DNA of 64,000 nucleotides from Moniliophthora roreri (Eukaryota > Basidiomycota > Agaricomycetes > Agaricales > Marasmiaceae). How positions within the stretch are numbered: the stretch's first letter is position 1; each line of letters starts with the position of its first letter. Both the position numbers and the translations under genes were made by a program. Where the stretch lies: NCBI GenBank assembly GCA_001466705.2, contig LATX02000207.1, forward strand, positions 62,001 through 126,000, written 5' to 3'. Positions 1 through 11,949 of the stretch are shown in pieces. The notes beneath the pieces were generated by a model, which did not search any database, had not been told where the DNA came from, and saw nothing but the letters and a program-made list of their open reading frames with translations.

Positions 1-334
1 TGGAAACTAGCTACAGTCACGTACAGTAGTACACTTGATATCTACTACTTATTAAAGTTTTAATCCCGAGCAACCTCCTTCGAGGGTTTGAAAACTTCCC
101 ATCTCGGGTTTCTCTTCCTGAGTTGATTCCCGCAGGGCCGACATTGAGCTGGATGTTTTGAGGGAAACGAGGTCTGGAGGATTGAAGAGTATGATTCACT
201 GCAAAATCGGACGATGTGATTGGTCGGAATGCCGGATGCGGGGCTTTCCGGACTTTGCCTGCCCGTCGCCCGATGCCTTGCGATATTCTCTCATTTCTAC
301 CACCACCTCCCTATCGTCCTCACAGTCGACCACG
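1..334. other. 5' flank of SDHC, no gene seen
   Basis: No exon with a recognisable product was found. This stretch holds the left edge of the window and the upstream region of the SDHC gene that starts at 335. It probably contains the SDHC promoter. I see no convincing TATA box. Confidence 0.4.
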
Positions 335-1101
335 ATGATGTCTACTCGTGTTATGGGCATGGGTCCTTCTCTGAGGCAGGCAGCCTTTTCTCCAGGTGAT
401 TCATGTCACACTCGTGAAATGTCTAAAGGGGTTTAACCGATTCTGGTCTTGCAGCACGAAGCCATGTCGCTAGAAATGTCATTAGAACAACCTTAGGCAA
501 GCGGTGCGTAGCTCAGCAACCTTTTCAGAATGTATATTTTGACCCACTTTACACCGACAGTGCTGTTCAAACCCAATCTCTCAAACCCGAAGCTGCGACC
601 GAAATTCTCAACAAGCAGCGTCTCAACCGACCTTCCAGCCCTCATTTCACCATTTACCAACCTCAGCTCACATGGCTAGGTTCTATCGCGAATCGTGTTA
701 CTGGTGGAGCACTCAGTGCTCGTACGTCGCAGCTACATCTGTACTTCAGGAGAATAATTCTGACTCTAATTGTTCACCCAGTCCTCTACGGTTTCTCCCT
801 CGCATACCTCGTCGCACCAGACACCTTCAGCAGCGTCAACGTCGTTGAATTCGTCGGTGGACTACCTGAAGGTGTCAAGTACGCCGGCAAGGCAATTTTG
901 GCTGCTCCTTTCTCCTTCCATGCGTTCAACGGGTTGAGACATCTGGCTTGGGATTCAGGCAAATGTGCGTTTCCATAACTCTCCATGAACCGAATTTGGC
1001 TAATCATTCGAACAGTCCTTACCGTGAAGGGTGCCTACAGCACGGGATACGCTGTCCTTGGAGCAACTGCCATTAGTACTATCTATCTGACCCTGCAGTA
1101 A
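335..1101 (+). CDS. SDHC: Succinate dehydrogenase cytochrome b subunit (SDHC/Sdh3), mitochondrial
   Basis: Membrane-anchor subunit of mitochondrial complex II, which passes electrons from succinate to ubiquinone and helps hold heme b in the inner membrane. Four exons (335-395, 455-721, 782-964, 1016-1101) join in phase to 198 codons plus stop. The first ~50 residues are Arg/Ser-rich without acidic residues, as in a mitochondrial presequence. The core has the family block RPSSPHFTIYQPQ, then SIANRVTG, then the heme-ligand signature HAFNGLRHLAWDSG, with three hydrophobic segments. The family usually has S-x-x-H-R where this protein has S-x-x-N-R. Length fits fungal homologues. The start chosen is the first of two adjacent ATGs; the second would remove one residue only. 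The identification is very secure. Confidence 0.95.
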
Positions 1102-3023
1102 TTCAGTTCAAATGTAAAAGTTTGGGGTATTGAAGCAATTGACCAGGATGTAACACTTTTCTTTCGTCCTTCCGTGTGGAGATCGAGTGCTTAGGGCCGC
1201 ACTGAGCGGAAAGCCGAACGTTCAAGCCTTGGTTTGCAATACCTCGGTTCTGTTCTTTGAAGCACTGTAGATTGGCCCAGACCGGTCCAACCCTCACTGA
1301 CTCGCCCACTTTTGTAGTTTTTGGACTTGTAACTTCGAAGCGGAGTTGGGCATCATCATATGAGGGATCAGGTACGCTGATACCCTTTCTCAATCCTGGT
1401 ATCTCGCTCATCCTTTACAGTATACGCTACCGTTGTATCCGATACCGCTTCCTCTTACAGCAGACAACTGTCACACAATATGCAATTCCAATCATATCAA
1501 ACGATTCTCGAGTTGGTGTCACGAGTAAAAGCTATGGTTACAAACGAACGAACAAAGCGTGGTATCGAAGGTCGAAAGTGGTGTCGAAGGCCGAAAGTGG
1601 CGGTGATGAGGAGGATGATGGTGCGTGAAAAGTGTAGGTGGAGTGATTGAATGTGTCGCGCGCTACTGAAAATAAACCCTTTTCCAACAGATAAAGTACA
1701 GTGTGCACGGTCCCTTTTTGCATTTGAACCGGAATGAATAATGAGCGCAATCAATGGCGCTTACGCTATTCAGGAAGCGTTCGTTAGTACGTGACGAGAG
1801 GAGACGGTGAGGAAGCAACTCACATATCAGATATTATGTTTCACCATTAATATTGTAGGCATGGGTTTTTGCATCCCAATAGAACTTCATGCGATAACGC
1901 AGTATACCCATCCACCTCCGTTCTTTTCCTCGTCAACGGGTACTGGTAGAGAGACGGTGATGTCCTCGACCGGTGCAGCGGTTTGGGAGGTGATAGTTGT
2001 GAAGGAATCCATGTGTATGGTGTTTGGTGGTGATGGATTCTGGAGTGAGGAGGTGGAGGTAAAAACCGTCGATGGGCCAAAGGACGAATTCAATCCTGAC
2101 TCTGACGTTTCTCTGGAGAGCTCTTTTATACTTGCTGTAATTGCTTGGAAGAGTAATGAACGATTACCGACGCGGTTGTAAATCACAATGTGCAAAGTTC
2201 CAATTGTTTTCGTTCAGGAACCAAGCGATCATATCCGAACACCCAGGCACATAGGTGATGCAGGGCAAGGGCGAATACAATAAGAGCAGTCGGGTGCTCG
2301 GGTGTTCGGACGGTTTTTGGACTGACGTCCGCCATGTCGATTAAGCATTAACAATAACGACCCGCAGGCTGGGAGACCCAATGACCAAGAAATGTGAGAT
2401 CGTAAAAGAAACGCTCGCCGCAGCCCATATAGGGGTTGGCCTTGGTCAGAGGATGCACCGGTCGGAACCTGGCTGGTATACGAATTAAAGACGCAAATAC
2501 CGACTTTGTTTCGCCTCTAAAGACTAAACCAAGAGCATTCCATGCGTGTAATGAGGGTTGCAAAGTTCCCTCGTGCAAACTTCGGAACACACCCTAAAAC
2601 ATCATGCACGAAGATAAAAAGAAACCATGAACGCAGCAGCTCGGATAAAGTGCTATGGGCATGAGAACGTGTCAACGCCGGCGGCAATGATGGCGGGAAA
2701 TTCAACATTGTATGACGAATGAGAGAAACTTTGAAATAGAAGTCTTCAGGGACCCAATTCAGTATCGCTTGGACAGATAGAGGAAAGAAAAAAACATTGA
2801 GATCTCAACGATCTGCTTCTCCAGGTATATCTACGAAGCATACCATGTGCTGATCCGCAGAAAAGGGACAGTTTTTCAAGCGATAACGATAATCATTTGC
2901 TTATACAGACGACGTTGGTTAGATGAAGTCATATACCTAGAGGACCCACTTAGCTCGTGGGATATCACAATGCGACTTGTGAGATCTTGAAGCGTACCAA
3001 GACCACACTGAGACGAGCCATGT
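1102..3023. other. Intergenic region between SDHC and PPE1
   Basis: This is 1.9 kb between the convergent ends of SDHC (+) and PPE1 (-). The only coding-like stretch is a 102-codon frame on the minus strand at 1887-2195, rich in Ser/Thr/Pro, with a possible donor at its end. I do not recognise it and could not extend it with confidence. The rest shows no supported gene. Confidence 0.4.
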
Positions 3024-4584
3024 TTACAAATCCCCAACTTTCTTGATACCCGCTACCAATCTCTCGTTCCTCCTCCAAAACTCCACCAGAATTTCCGCCA
3101 ACCTCGTCGGATCATCCTAAAAAAAAGTGAGACAAAAGAATCTGTCAGAAAATGCTACTCAACTAGGAGGAAGAAAACAACGAAAAAGATACAAGGTGCA
3201 TAGACAATAAAGCTGAGATGAGACAGACACACCTCATGCAACATGTGCCCTACACCAGGAACAACTTCCATCTGGAATTTTCCTTGCATCTGCCCTATCA
3301 TGAGCTCTTTATCGAGTCGATCAGTACCGGCTAGAATGAGAAGGCGGGCGGTTCTTGCGCTCAGGAATTGCTTGGATAGGCCCGTGAACCAGCCTAGGGC
3401 GATTTTAGCGTAGTTAACAGTCGGAAGACTGACAACGTACTCGTCCAATATGGAGCCGTAGATCGTAGCGTCGTGCGCCAGATAAAAGGAGGCACTGCTG
3501 GGGAGTCGCTGCTTGAGGGGATTATTATTGCAGGGATAGAGACCCTAGCAGAATTGGTATTCCGAATGGCTTTGGTGGTAACGCTAAGGGTCGGCATCAG
3601 GACAGATAAACTCCCAAATTGTGGGTATCAAACGTACTGCCATTCAATCGCTTCTTCTACACTGTCGAATCCATCTGGCCTAGCATTCAAGAGACTGTGC
3701 ATGTGGGGAAGAGCCTCGAGGGCAGAACCTGCAGATTTGATCAGCGGAGGACTGTTATGTTTCCAATGACAAGTACCTTCCACGACGTCCAATACGACGA
3801 CTCCGCCCACTTTATACTTCTTCTCTAGTAGGGTAGGACAAGCCCGCGTAATCACGGATCCCCCCATGCTGTGACCCACAAGCTGATTCACTGCCGTGAG
3901 CAGCAATATACAGAAGTTGATATTCCAGGAACTCACGAGAAGAGTGGCAGTTGTTGGATCTTTGAACACCGACTCCACGACTGCTACAAAGTCTTCTACC
4001 AAAACCTCGATGGATAGATCTTCGTCGGATGCGGCTGACGTTGTTTTTCCTGAGGCTCATGAGCAGGGGGCGTGAACCCATAAAACTAGACAACGCACCA
4101 TGTCGTCTAGCATCTATTGACAAAACTCCACAGTCTCCCTTCGACAAGTCCGTAATCTCCTTCGCAACGCAAGCGAAGCTCAAGCCCGAGTATCCAGCTC
4201 CATGATGACATATCATTATCGTCCCATCGTTGAACTTTGGAGGCGTATAGTACACTCGAACATCCAGCGATCGCGAAGATACCGATACTTGAGCTGCCTC
4301 GGAGAAGAATGTCGATCCTGATAAAGGCGAAAAGGCTGGATTGGGTTCCCGTTTCGGTTTCCGTTTACGGTTCATCGCAGGCCTTGGTAATGGTGCTGTA
4401 TAAGTGCATAGTCATACTGTGTATTACACATCATAACTTGCATTGCAGGGGGTCCCAGTCCGCTTCCTGGAAGGGACCCTAATGAATCACCAGCTTCGTC
4501 TTCTTCGTGATCATCTAACTGAGGGACATCCGCAGGTAACTTGGCAAGGCGAGCTGCCATTGCATTGCGATACAAGTCTGACAT
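3024..4584 (-). CDS. PPE1: Protein phosphatase methylesterase 1 (PPE1/PME-1), alpha/beta hydrolase
   Basis: Removes the methyl ester from the C-terminal Leu of the PP2A catalytic subunit, so it controls assembly of PP2A holoenzymes in cytosol and nucleus. Eight exons (4584-4442, 4382-4099, 4049-3937, 3882-3777, 3728-3638, 3583-3441, 3393-3233, 3116-3024) join in phase to 377 residues. N-terminus MSDLYRNAMAARLAKLP and the GDSLGSLPG segment are typical of fungal PPE1. The nucleophile elbow is GHSMGG (Ser185), the acid is in VVLDVVEG (Asp212) and the base in VGHMLHE (His343), so the catalytic triad is complete. Intron 1 needs a GC donor (GCAAGT at 4441) to keep frame and to rebuild GPPAM. The stop sits directly after a short helical tail. 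The first ATG agrees with family N-termini. Secure. Confidence 0.93.
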
Positions 4585-4989
4585 TGGGGACGATGAGGGT
4601 CAAAAGCAAGTAGAAGCAGAGTAGAAGCGTGATCGGCCAGCCATCAATGCATCACCTCGGGTCCAGTCCCAGTTCACCTTGTCGTTCGACTTCTCTTACA
4701 TCCTCGAGTCCTCCAGTTCCGAGTCCTCTTTTTACTTAATTTCTACAGACAACTGGGTAAAATTCAATCTGGTTTGAAATTAAGTGTTACAGTCCGGTGC
4801 GCTTCCAACAAAGCCAAGGTCCTATGTCAGTCAACAATAAACGTATTGAATCGTCTAAGCTTGACGATTGGTGTGTTCTACAAATGAAGCAAGGCTATAT
4901 ACAGGTACAGGACAGTATGCAAGGGCAAGACACGAAAACTATGGCAAAACGTTGGCAGAATGATGAAACATGGTACACAGCAAGGATGG
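4585..4989. other. Short gap between forkhead gene and PPE1
   Basis: About 400 bp between the end of the forkhead gene and the start of PPE1, both on the minus strand. It should carry the PPE1 promoter and the forkhead 3' UTR. I see no gene or clear repeat. Confidence 0.5.
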
Positions 4990-6578
4990 TCAGTACCCTC
5001 CACCGAAAGGCCCTTGCTGCTCCTGCATCGGACCTCCCGGGTGCGAGGAGTATGAAGGTGGTGATAGCCGCAAGGTATCTGTACTCGGGTACTGAGCGTG
5101 AACCATGGCATGATGATCATGGGGAGAAGGTAAAATTGGTATGGACTGACTTTGCGGTATGAATCCGCTCTGACCAAACATAGATGTCTGGTAATGATAT
5201 GCCGAAAGCCTGCCTGGATGACTGGCGTAGTGGGCTTGAGCAGATCCTGGGTCACTCGCCGGGAAGAGTTGTCCCGGAGAGGAATGTGAAGGAGATGGCC
5301 GTCGTGCAGCCGCACCGTGTTGTGAAGCACTCGAATGTGCGTAACGAGTTCTTTCTCGACGATTAACGGATCCCGAAGCGGAGGATGAATCAAGTGGTAG
5401 AGATGACGAGGGAGAGATTTCGCGCCTGGCTTCTTCCTCATCTTCTGTACCCCTCGTATTCCTCCCTCGTTTACGCTCTCTTTTGTTGCCCTCAAAGTTC
5501 GCAAAGTCGATTTCCCAGTAATTTCCGCGACCTGACTGTCCCGGTACACGGTCGCAAAGTTTGAAGGCACTTTTTAGTGAGAGCGTATGACGAATAGTGT
5601 TCTGGATAAGACCTAGAATCAGCAGATATCGTTGTCAAAACACTCGACCACGTACCCGCCATGCACCAGTTGACTCATCACGATAGTACTCAAATCGGGT
5701 TGCGATAGCCTCGCAGATTTCCGCGCGAGAGAGTCTCTTGTTGGGGCTTCCCCAGATGGCGAGCTGCATAAGACAAGGCAGCGTTTGAGGAGGTCGAACA
5801 CCTGGTGGTGGATCCGGTAGCGAATTGAGATGGACGGGGAGACGAGCTGGGAGATTATGCGCTCTTCGCAGGTAGTTTCCGGCCTCTGCCACATCAAGAG
5901 GTTGGGGACCAGTCTGCATGGAAGAGCCATACGTGGAGGGGGTAAAAGTGTGGATGCGTCCATTATGCGTCCCTGACAGGCTTGAACTAGACCCCGATGA
6001 GCTACTCGAGCTGTGGTAGCCGGCGTGCACTAGTTGATGCTGAGGGTCATAGGGAACCTGCTGAGCCGGCAGCTGTCGAGAACGTCAGGCAATTGCATCT
6101 CGATAAAAACACATGAACTTACAGCATGGAAATCTGTGGGTGCGTAATAATTACTAACAGATGCGGACGGTCCCTGAGCAACACCTTGGCCTTGAGGAAT
6201 ATATGGCTGCGAAGAATAGTGATGGCTGTAGGTTGCTTGCTCGTATATCCGAGCTTGAAGCTGCTGCTGGCTAGCAACGAAACGGGCAAGTTCTTCTTTG
6301 GTTCCGTCGTCGAGCGAAGAAAACCAGGAGAAATCGAAATCATCAGTCTGTCGCCAATCAGGGCTGGACGGTCTGCCGCGCCGGTCGTTCCGACGGGGAA
6401 ATCAATATCACCCACAAAGAAAAGCGAAGTGCGAGGTCAAGGGATAAGCGCAGGAAGTACACGTGAAGTATTGCAGGGAGGAGAATAGTCAGAGGAATAG
6501 TCAGCGAAGGGTCCCAAGCCATAATCAAGGGAGATGCACTTACGCATTCAAGTTATAATAGGGCATCTGGGCCATCAT
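4990..6578 (-). CDS. Forkhead-domain transcription factor, divergent
   Basis: Probable nuclear DNA-binding regulator. Four exons (6578-6544, 6372-6123, 6072-5656, 5601-4990) join in phase to 437 residues. Residues 1-95 are Gln/Tyr-rich; 115-130 is a Ser run. The forkhead domain spans about 185-266: GVRPP, then LAIWGSPNKRLSRAEICEAI, RFEYYRD, AWR, NTIRHTLSL and GRGNYWEID. Fold and spacing match the winged helix, and the domain is split by an intron exactly between helix H2 and the recognition helix. The usual RHNLSL of the recognition helix reads RHTLSL (Thr240), and the usual PYSY entry is replaced by PQTLPCLMQ. After the domain come a basic KRERKRGR cluster (possible NLS) and a Ser/Pro/His-rich tail. 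The start is the first of two adjacent ATGs. Family is clear; the target genes and yeast counterpart (Fkh, Hcm1, Sep1) are not. Confidence 0.88.
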
Positions 6579-7315
6579 TCAGTGTTCCAGTACGAAGGGA
6601 GAGAGAGGAAAATTCAGAGGTTAAGAAATGGATGGTTTAGCTGGCCTGTGAGGCTCTTCCTGATGTTCTGAGCTCTCCATTCCACTCCCTTTTATACTGG
6701 ACCAAAACGGCATGTCTGTGTCTTTGCAGTTGTTTTGATTTTCGTCCCGTAGAGGAAATTTTACTGCTACCTAAAGCGGTCTGCATGGAAGGATTGGCTG
6801 TACACCCTATCTATCGAGATAGATACCCAGCTGTCAGCTTAATGTGGAAGTTTTCAGATTTTCGCACGTACAGCATGTTGAAGAACTGCTGAAAATGGCA
6901 AATGAAGGGCCATGAAAGACGTTAAGGTAATCCTGCAGAATTGGCCGACATCCATATTCCTATATAGAGCAAGTCAATAGAGGGAAGGCGCGCTGGTTAG
7001 GGCGGGACGACGTACATGGTCATACTGCTTTCGGGGAACAAGCGTTGGTGGAGGCGACTCGGAGGTGAAGAGTATTGGGAGAGGAAGGACAGTAGGGGGA
7101 GGATTTTGGACAAGCGAGCGCTATACATTCAGCTATCCTTCTCACGAACACCCATGGATAATTTGCTTGGCAGAGGGTCCCAGATGGTGGAAGGCAAGCG
7201 GTGCTATCCGCATGATCCCGAACCAAGTTACGGTCCCGCGGGCCTCCACGTCAAACTTCAAGAAGAATGTGTTGCTACAAATTACATGCGACAAAAATAT
7301 ACAGACATTATTTGA
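6579..7315. other. Upstream of forkhead gene / downstream of DUF6534 copy A
   Basis: About 740 bp with no supported gene. It should contain the forkhead promoter on its left part. The right end flanks the 3' end of the first DUF6534 copy. Confidence 0.4.
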
Positions 7316-8742
7316 CTAATACGCAACACCAGACCCCGCCAGTGGACGCAATGCAATATCTCCCGAATGCTCGTCACGTTCATTGCCGTATTGGCGTTCC
7401 AAGTCCATTTTTGTAGGTCTAGCAATATAATGTGATTGACTCGTCAATCTCCGATTGCAATGTACGCAGCCATGAACAGACGGGGCGTTGAAAGTCAATG
7501 AAGCCATAGAAGGGTCGTTAACTTCTGTATCCCGTACCTGAGAAACGCGGATGCGCAGGTTGAGCATAACGAGAAGAGTATTCGCGTAGATACTGGGTAG
7601 AACTAGCGAAGAAGCTGTGAAATGTGTCTTTCCCGGATAGACAAGGAGAAGAATGACTGTGACGACTGCAACGCTAGCTGCGAGAGATATTGTAAGCCAG
7701 AGGAAAAAGGTAAGAAAAGCAGGTATCCGCACCTGTTAGCGAATTGGTCTCAATAGTGAGGCGAATGATCCTCCGAACTACCATGCGTGTGTTTCCCAAA
7801 GCATCATTGTTCCTGGTTAGCTAGGAGAACTCTTTAGCACCGAGTGAAACCAGACAGGATCTGATGACTAACCAGGTGAATCATGTATCCCGCGATAAGG
7901 ATATCACAGACTGCTGAGCCCGTATACCAAACCTTCAAGAGAAAGCATCAGCTCCATCTAACCCTAATCGTGAATGTTCCACGTACTGTCGAGCAAATTC
8001 GCACTCCACGATTGGAGTTCAGCTCAGCGACATTTCGAGCTTGAGAACCAAAGCCAGCCGATATGAATGCTGCGATGTTGCTAACGAACGCGAGCTTTTG
8101 CCGATACAATCGGACAGTGTTCCTGGGGCACAAACAAACTAACGCACTAATGCTAGTAACACTGCCACAACTCGTCTTTCCGAGAGTTTGTAAATTCTCC
8201 ATGCGTAAAAAGCCTGAACCACGAAACCCACTGAAATGCTTTCAGTCACGCTATACAGGTTCTCAAAGGCTAATGCTTACCGATACCTCCCAACACTGGT
8301 ACAAAAAACCATCCCAAACCCGCACCTATCAGTCGTGATGTTTCCCGCAGGTACGTATTATGTATGACGAAAATGTCTTGCGCCAATAACACGAGGTAGA
8401 CACCATACACCATTGATTTCATCCAGACCCTGTCTCGAGGGAACGCCAGATGGTATAAATCTAACGCGATCACACATCAGAATTCAAAGCAAAAGAAAGA
8501 AGATAGTGGACGCACAAACTTGTACAGTGAGAAACCCAAATAGGATGTGCAGAAACGTCGTTCCGATAACCTAACGGTGGTTTTGAATACGGTTTCAGAG
8601 AACTGGGTAAAAGGTTATTCACTAAAGGCCCCGCCCTAGAGATGATGTGATTCAGCAAATGAATGTGGACAGTGAAAGAATAGAGGTACATGCTAGAGTC
8701 TGGAGCGCGCCTCGGCGCACCAACATTGCCTGTTGTAGCCAT
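7316..8742 (-). CDS. DUF6534-type multi-pass membrane protein, copy A
   Basis: Function unknown. The protein belongs to a basidiomycete-expanded family of about seven hydrophobic segments with a fold reminiscent of fungal receptors. Nine exons (8742-8690, 8635-8623, 8570-8516, 8460-8281, 8230-8148, 8094-7987, 7932-7873, 7820-7733, 7677-7316) join in phase to 333 residues. Exon 2 is only 13 nt. Family words in order: AGPLVIG, LTVQVYLYHLAFPRD, WFFVPVLGGI, QAFYAWRIYKLSERR, SAGFGS, VWYTGSAVCDILIAGYMIHL, RRIIRLTIETNSLT, YANTLLVMLNLR. The cytosolic tail (~85 residues after the last helix) is hydrophilic and carries C-x2-C-N-R and TKMDLER. I see no enzyme motif. The start MATTGNVGAP is shared with copy B, which supports it. 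Confidence 0.85.
8623..8635 (-). other. 13-nt micro-exon (exon 2 of DUF6534 copy A)
   Basis: The exon lies between an AG acceptor (8637-8636) and a GTGAAT donor (8622). It supplies the codons for AGPL and is needed to keep the frame. Copies B and C have the same 13-nt exon at the matching place. Confidence 0.75.
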
Positions 8743-10508
8743 TCTGTTCTGAGAGAGTAATGGGGAAGTATGGATGCCCCTGCACAGGACGACAATCAAG
8801 GTTCGTAAGTTAACCATTATTAAGTATGTCGAGCAAAAGGCACGCGTATGTCCACTGTCAGATTGCTGAAGATCATCAGGTGGAATAAGTCGCGATCCAT
8901 GATCTGGTTTCCCTTGGAGAAATCTTGTGCGGCGCGACGACGGCAGCTTGAGAGCGTGAAATTGATGGGACAAATGAGATCAAGGCCACCGTCCAGAAGA
9001 GTTCAAATAAAAATCACTGATACTATTCAGAGGAAACATTAAGCTTCATGTAGAATAAGGGTACTCACTAAGTCGGTGAGAACCCTCATCTCAACTCGGA
9101 GGCGGCGTAACTGTGTGAGGATAACGGGTTGCTGTGCTTTTTGACTGTTTGTTTGTTGCTCGTTGATCTCCAGTCCGCTATGAGCCACAAGTGAATGCGG
9201 GGATCGCCAACGAATGAGAACACCCCACGGCTTTCGTTGCTTTGACGTGGAGCCTGCCCTTGTCAACCCGACCACGCAAAGATCCTCCTGTTCAGTGATA
9301 CCTGTGCCACCTTGTGGTCACATCTCCTACGTAAGAACTACGAGGTAGCATCTGCTTGAGGTACTTCGTCGGTAGCCTTTCGTAGACCGACTTTTTGAAC
9401 TGGGACATCCTTCGTCTTGCGGCCCATGCAAGTCATTCGGCTCTTCAGGGCTTATGATGACGTCCAAATGGAGCCCGCCCCAAACGGCGACCGACATGAA
9501 GCAGGAGCGCGAGCACTTGTTCAAGCGGCGCGGCACGTCAGTGAGTGCATTCGGATTCGCACAGATAGTAGAGGTCGTCGGGAGGTACACGTAGCCGGCG
9601 GGCGAAATCATGAACCATGTCAAGTTTTTCATCAACTAGCTGAAAACTCGGATCCGTCAATCAAGTCGCGTGTTGTTGCCAATGGAGATAGTACGGGAGG
9701 TGAATTTGGCATGGCGGAAGGATTGGAACTGTGCAAATGAGATGAAAAGGTGATGGACGGCCTAGGTTGTTTTTCTTCGTGTATAACGGTCTTCTGGGGA
9801 TGTTCTGCATTCCAGACAGTATCTTTGAGAATGTACTAGGGATAATTTGAGTGCCTGAAGTCAGTCTTAATGTCATGAGAGGCTTACCTGGAGACCTGTA
9901 TGGAATAGATCATGATTCCCCACCAAATCAACGCTTTCCACTACCTTCCACGACTGGCTACGCTTGGTGGGGTATCCACATCCTTGAAACAATACTCCTG
10001 CATGTTTAATCCATCACTCACGCAATCCGATGCCTTCCGCTTCTTCGCAGGGTGAGACCACGTCTGAAGATATTGGTCGGGGGTGGATACCCGAAAACTG
10101 AATTAGTTGAATTTCGGTTCGAGGTCGAGCAGAAGTAGCGAATGGAAGTTGATTTCCACTCCCAGATGCGGCCAATTGAGCTTCAAGCTCATGTGCAAAA
10201 TTTGAAAGGGATCTTTTGCTGCTGTCTTCGCGGCATTATGGCTTTTGAGGCGATAAAGGGTGGTCAGAGGTGCCAGAGCTCTCACCGAAGCTGATAAATA
10301 AAAATAATTAATGATTTTGGGACATGTAGAGGTTGTGGAAGAAGAGTGTGGTGGTTCAGTTCAGACTCAGAGAACGAGCTAGCGCTATCAGTGTCACTCA
10401 GATCACGGCCGCGTGGGCTACCACGTTCAACTTCAACTAGAGCCGATCTAGACTCTAGCCGAAAAGTGTAAATAAACGACTCGATAAAAATAATGTACAA
10501 ACAGTATT
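8743..10508. other. Spacer between DUF6534 copies A and B
   Basis: No intact gene. From 8743 to about 9290 the sequence is the duplicated 5' flank also seen upstream of copy B. It includes a minus-strand frame at 9039-9275 that is broken in the copy-B flank, so it may be the relic of a second gene in the unit. From 9300 to 10280 I see nothing recognisable. The stretch at 10282-10500 on the minus strand reads as a Ser/Glu-rich low-complexity frame of unknown meaning. Confidence 0.4.
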
Positions 10509-11949
10509 TTACTGATACGCAACACCAGATTTTGTCAGAGAATACAACGCAACATCCTCCGATCGCGAATGCTCGTCACGGTCGTGGCTATGGTGTTCGC
10601 GTTCTAAATCCATTTTTGTAGGTCTAGCAACATGAGATTGACTCGCCAACCTTCGACTGCAATGTCCGCAGCTATCACCAGACGGGGCGTTGAAAGTCAA
10701 CGAGGCCATAGAACGGTCGTTAACTTCTGTATCCCGTACCTGAGAAACGCGGATGCGCAAGTTGAGCATAACGAGGAGTGTGTTTGCGTAGATACTGGGT
10801 AGAACTAGCGAAGGAGCCGTGAAATATATCTTTCCTGGATAGACGAGGAGAAGGACGACTGTAATGACTGCGACGCCAGCTGTGAGAGGTATTGTAAGTC
10901 AGAGGAAGAAGATAATAAAAGCAGGTATCCGCACCTGTCAGCGAATTGGTCTCAATAGTGAGGCGAATGATTCTTCGAACTACCATCCGTATATTGCCTA
11001 CGGGACCGCCATTCCTGGTTAGCTAGGCGAGAGCTCGTTCAACGTCGAGTGAAACTAGACAGGATCTGTTGACTAACCAGGTGAATCATGTATCCCGCGA
11101 TAAGGATATCGCAAACTGCTGACCCTATATACCAAACCTTCAAGAGAAAACATCAGCTCCATCTAACCGCAATCATGAATGTTCCACGTACTGTCGAGCA
11201 AATTCGCAGTCCACGACTAGAGTTCAGCTCAGCGACACTTCGAGCTCGAGAACCAAAACCAGCCGATATGATTGCTGCGATGTTGCTAACAAATGCAATC
11301 TTTTGCCAATACAGTCGGATCGCGTTCCCAGGACGCAAACCGATTAACGTACCAAAGCCAGTAAGACCGTCACGACTCGTCTTTCCGAGAGTTTGTAAAT
11401 TCTCCATGCGTAAAAGGCCTGAACCACGAAGCCCACTGAAGCGTTTTCAGTCATGCAATATAGGTTTTGGGAGGTTAATACTTACCAATACCTCCCAACA
11501 CTGGAACAAAGAACCATCCTAGACCTGCGCCGGCTTGCTGAATTGTTTCCCGTTGGTACGCATCATATGTGATGAAAATGTCTTGTGCCAATAGCACGAG
11601 GTAGACGCCATACACCATTAATTTCATCCAGACCTTGTCTTGAGGGAACGCCAGATGGTATAGATCTAATATCAGATCATCAGAATTCTAAAGCAAAAGA
11701 AAGAAGATAGAGAACGCACAGACTTGCACAGTGAGCAACCCGAACGAGATGTGCAGAAACATGCCCCCGATGACCTGCAGCAAATTAGCGTAATGCTTCC
11801 TTCAGGCAACTGGGTGAAAAGTCATTCACTAGAGGCCCCGCCCTAGAGGTGGTACGGTTCGGCAAAAAGGTGCGGACAGTAAACGAATAAACGTACATGC
11901 TAGAACCAGGACTGCGCTGCGGTCCACCGACGTTGTCTGTCGTAGCCAT
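10509..11949 (-). CDS. DUF6534-type multi-pass membrane protein, copy B
   Basis: This is a close paralogue of copy A with the same nine-exon plan. It opens with MATTDNVGGPQRSPGSSM, followed by the 13-nt exon (AGPL) and VIGGMFLHISFGLLTVQVY. The transmembrane core keeps YHLAFPQDKVWMKL, WFFVPVLGGI, QAFYAWRIYKLSERR, SAGFGSRA, VWYIGSAVCDILIAGYMIHL, RRIIRLTIETNSLT and YANTLLVMLNLR. Every intron site checked has GT..AG ends at the same place as in A, and no internal stop was found. It differs mainly in the cytosolic tail, where it has extra His/Asp and ends SGVAYQ. Function is unknown. It sits 3.2 kb upstream of A on the same strand. Confidence 0.82.
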
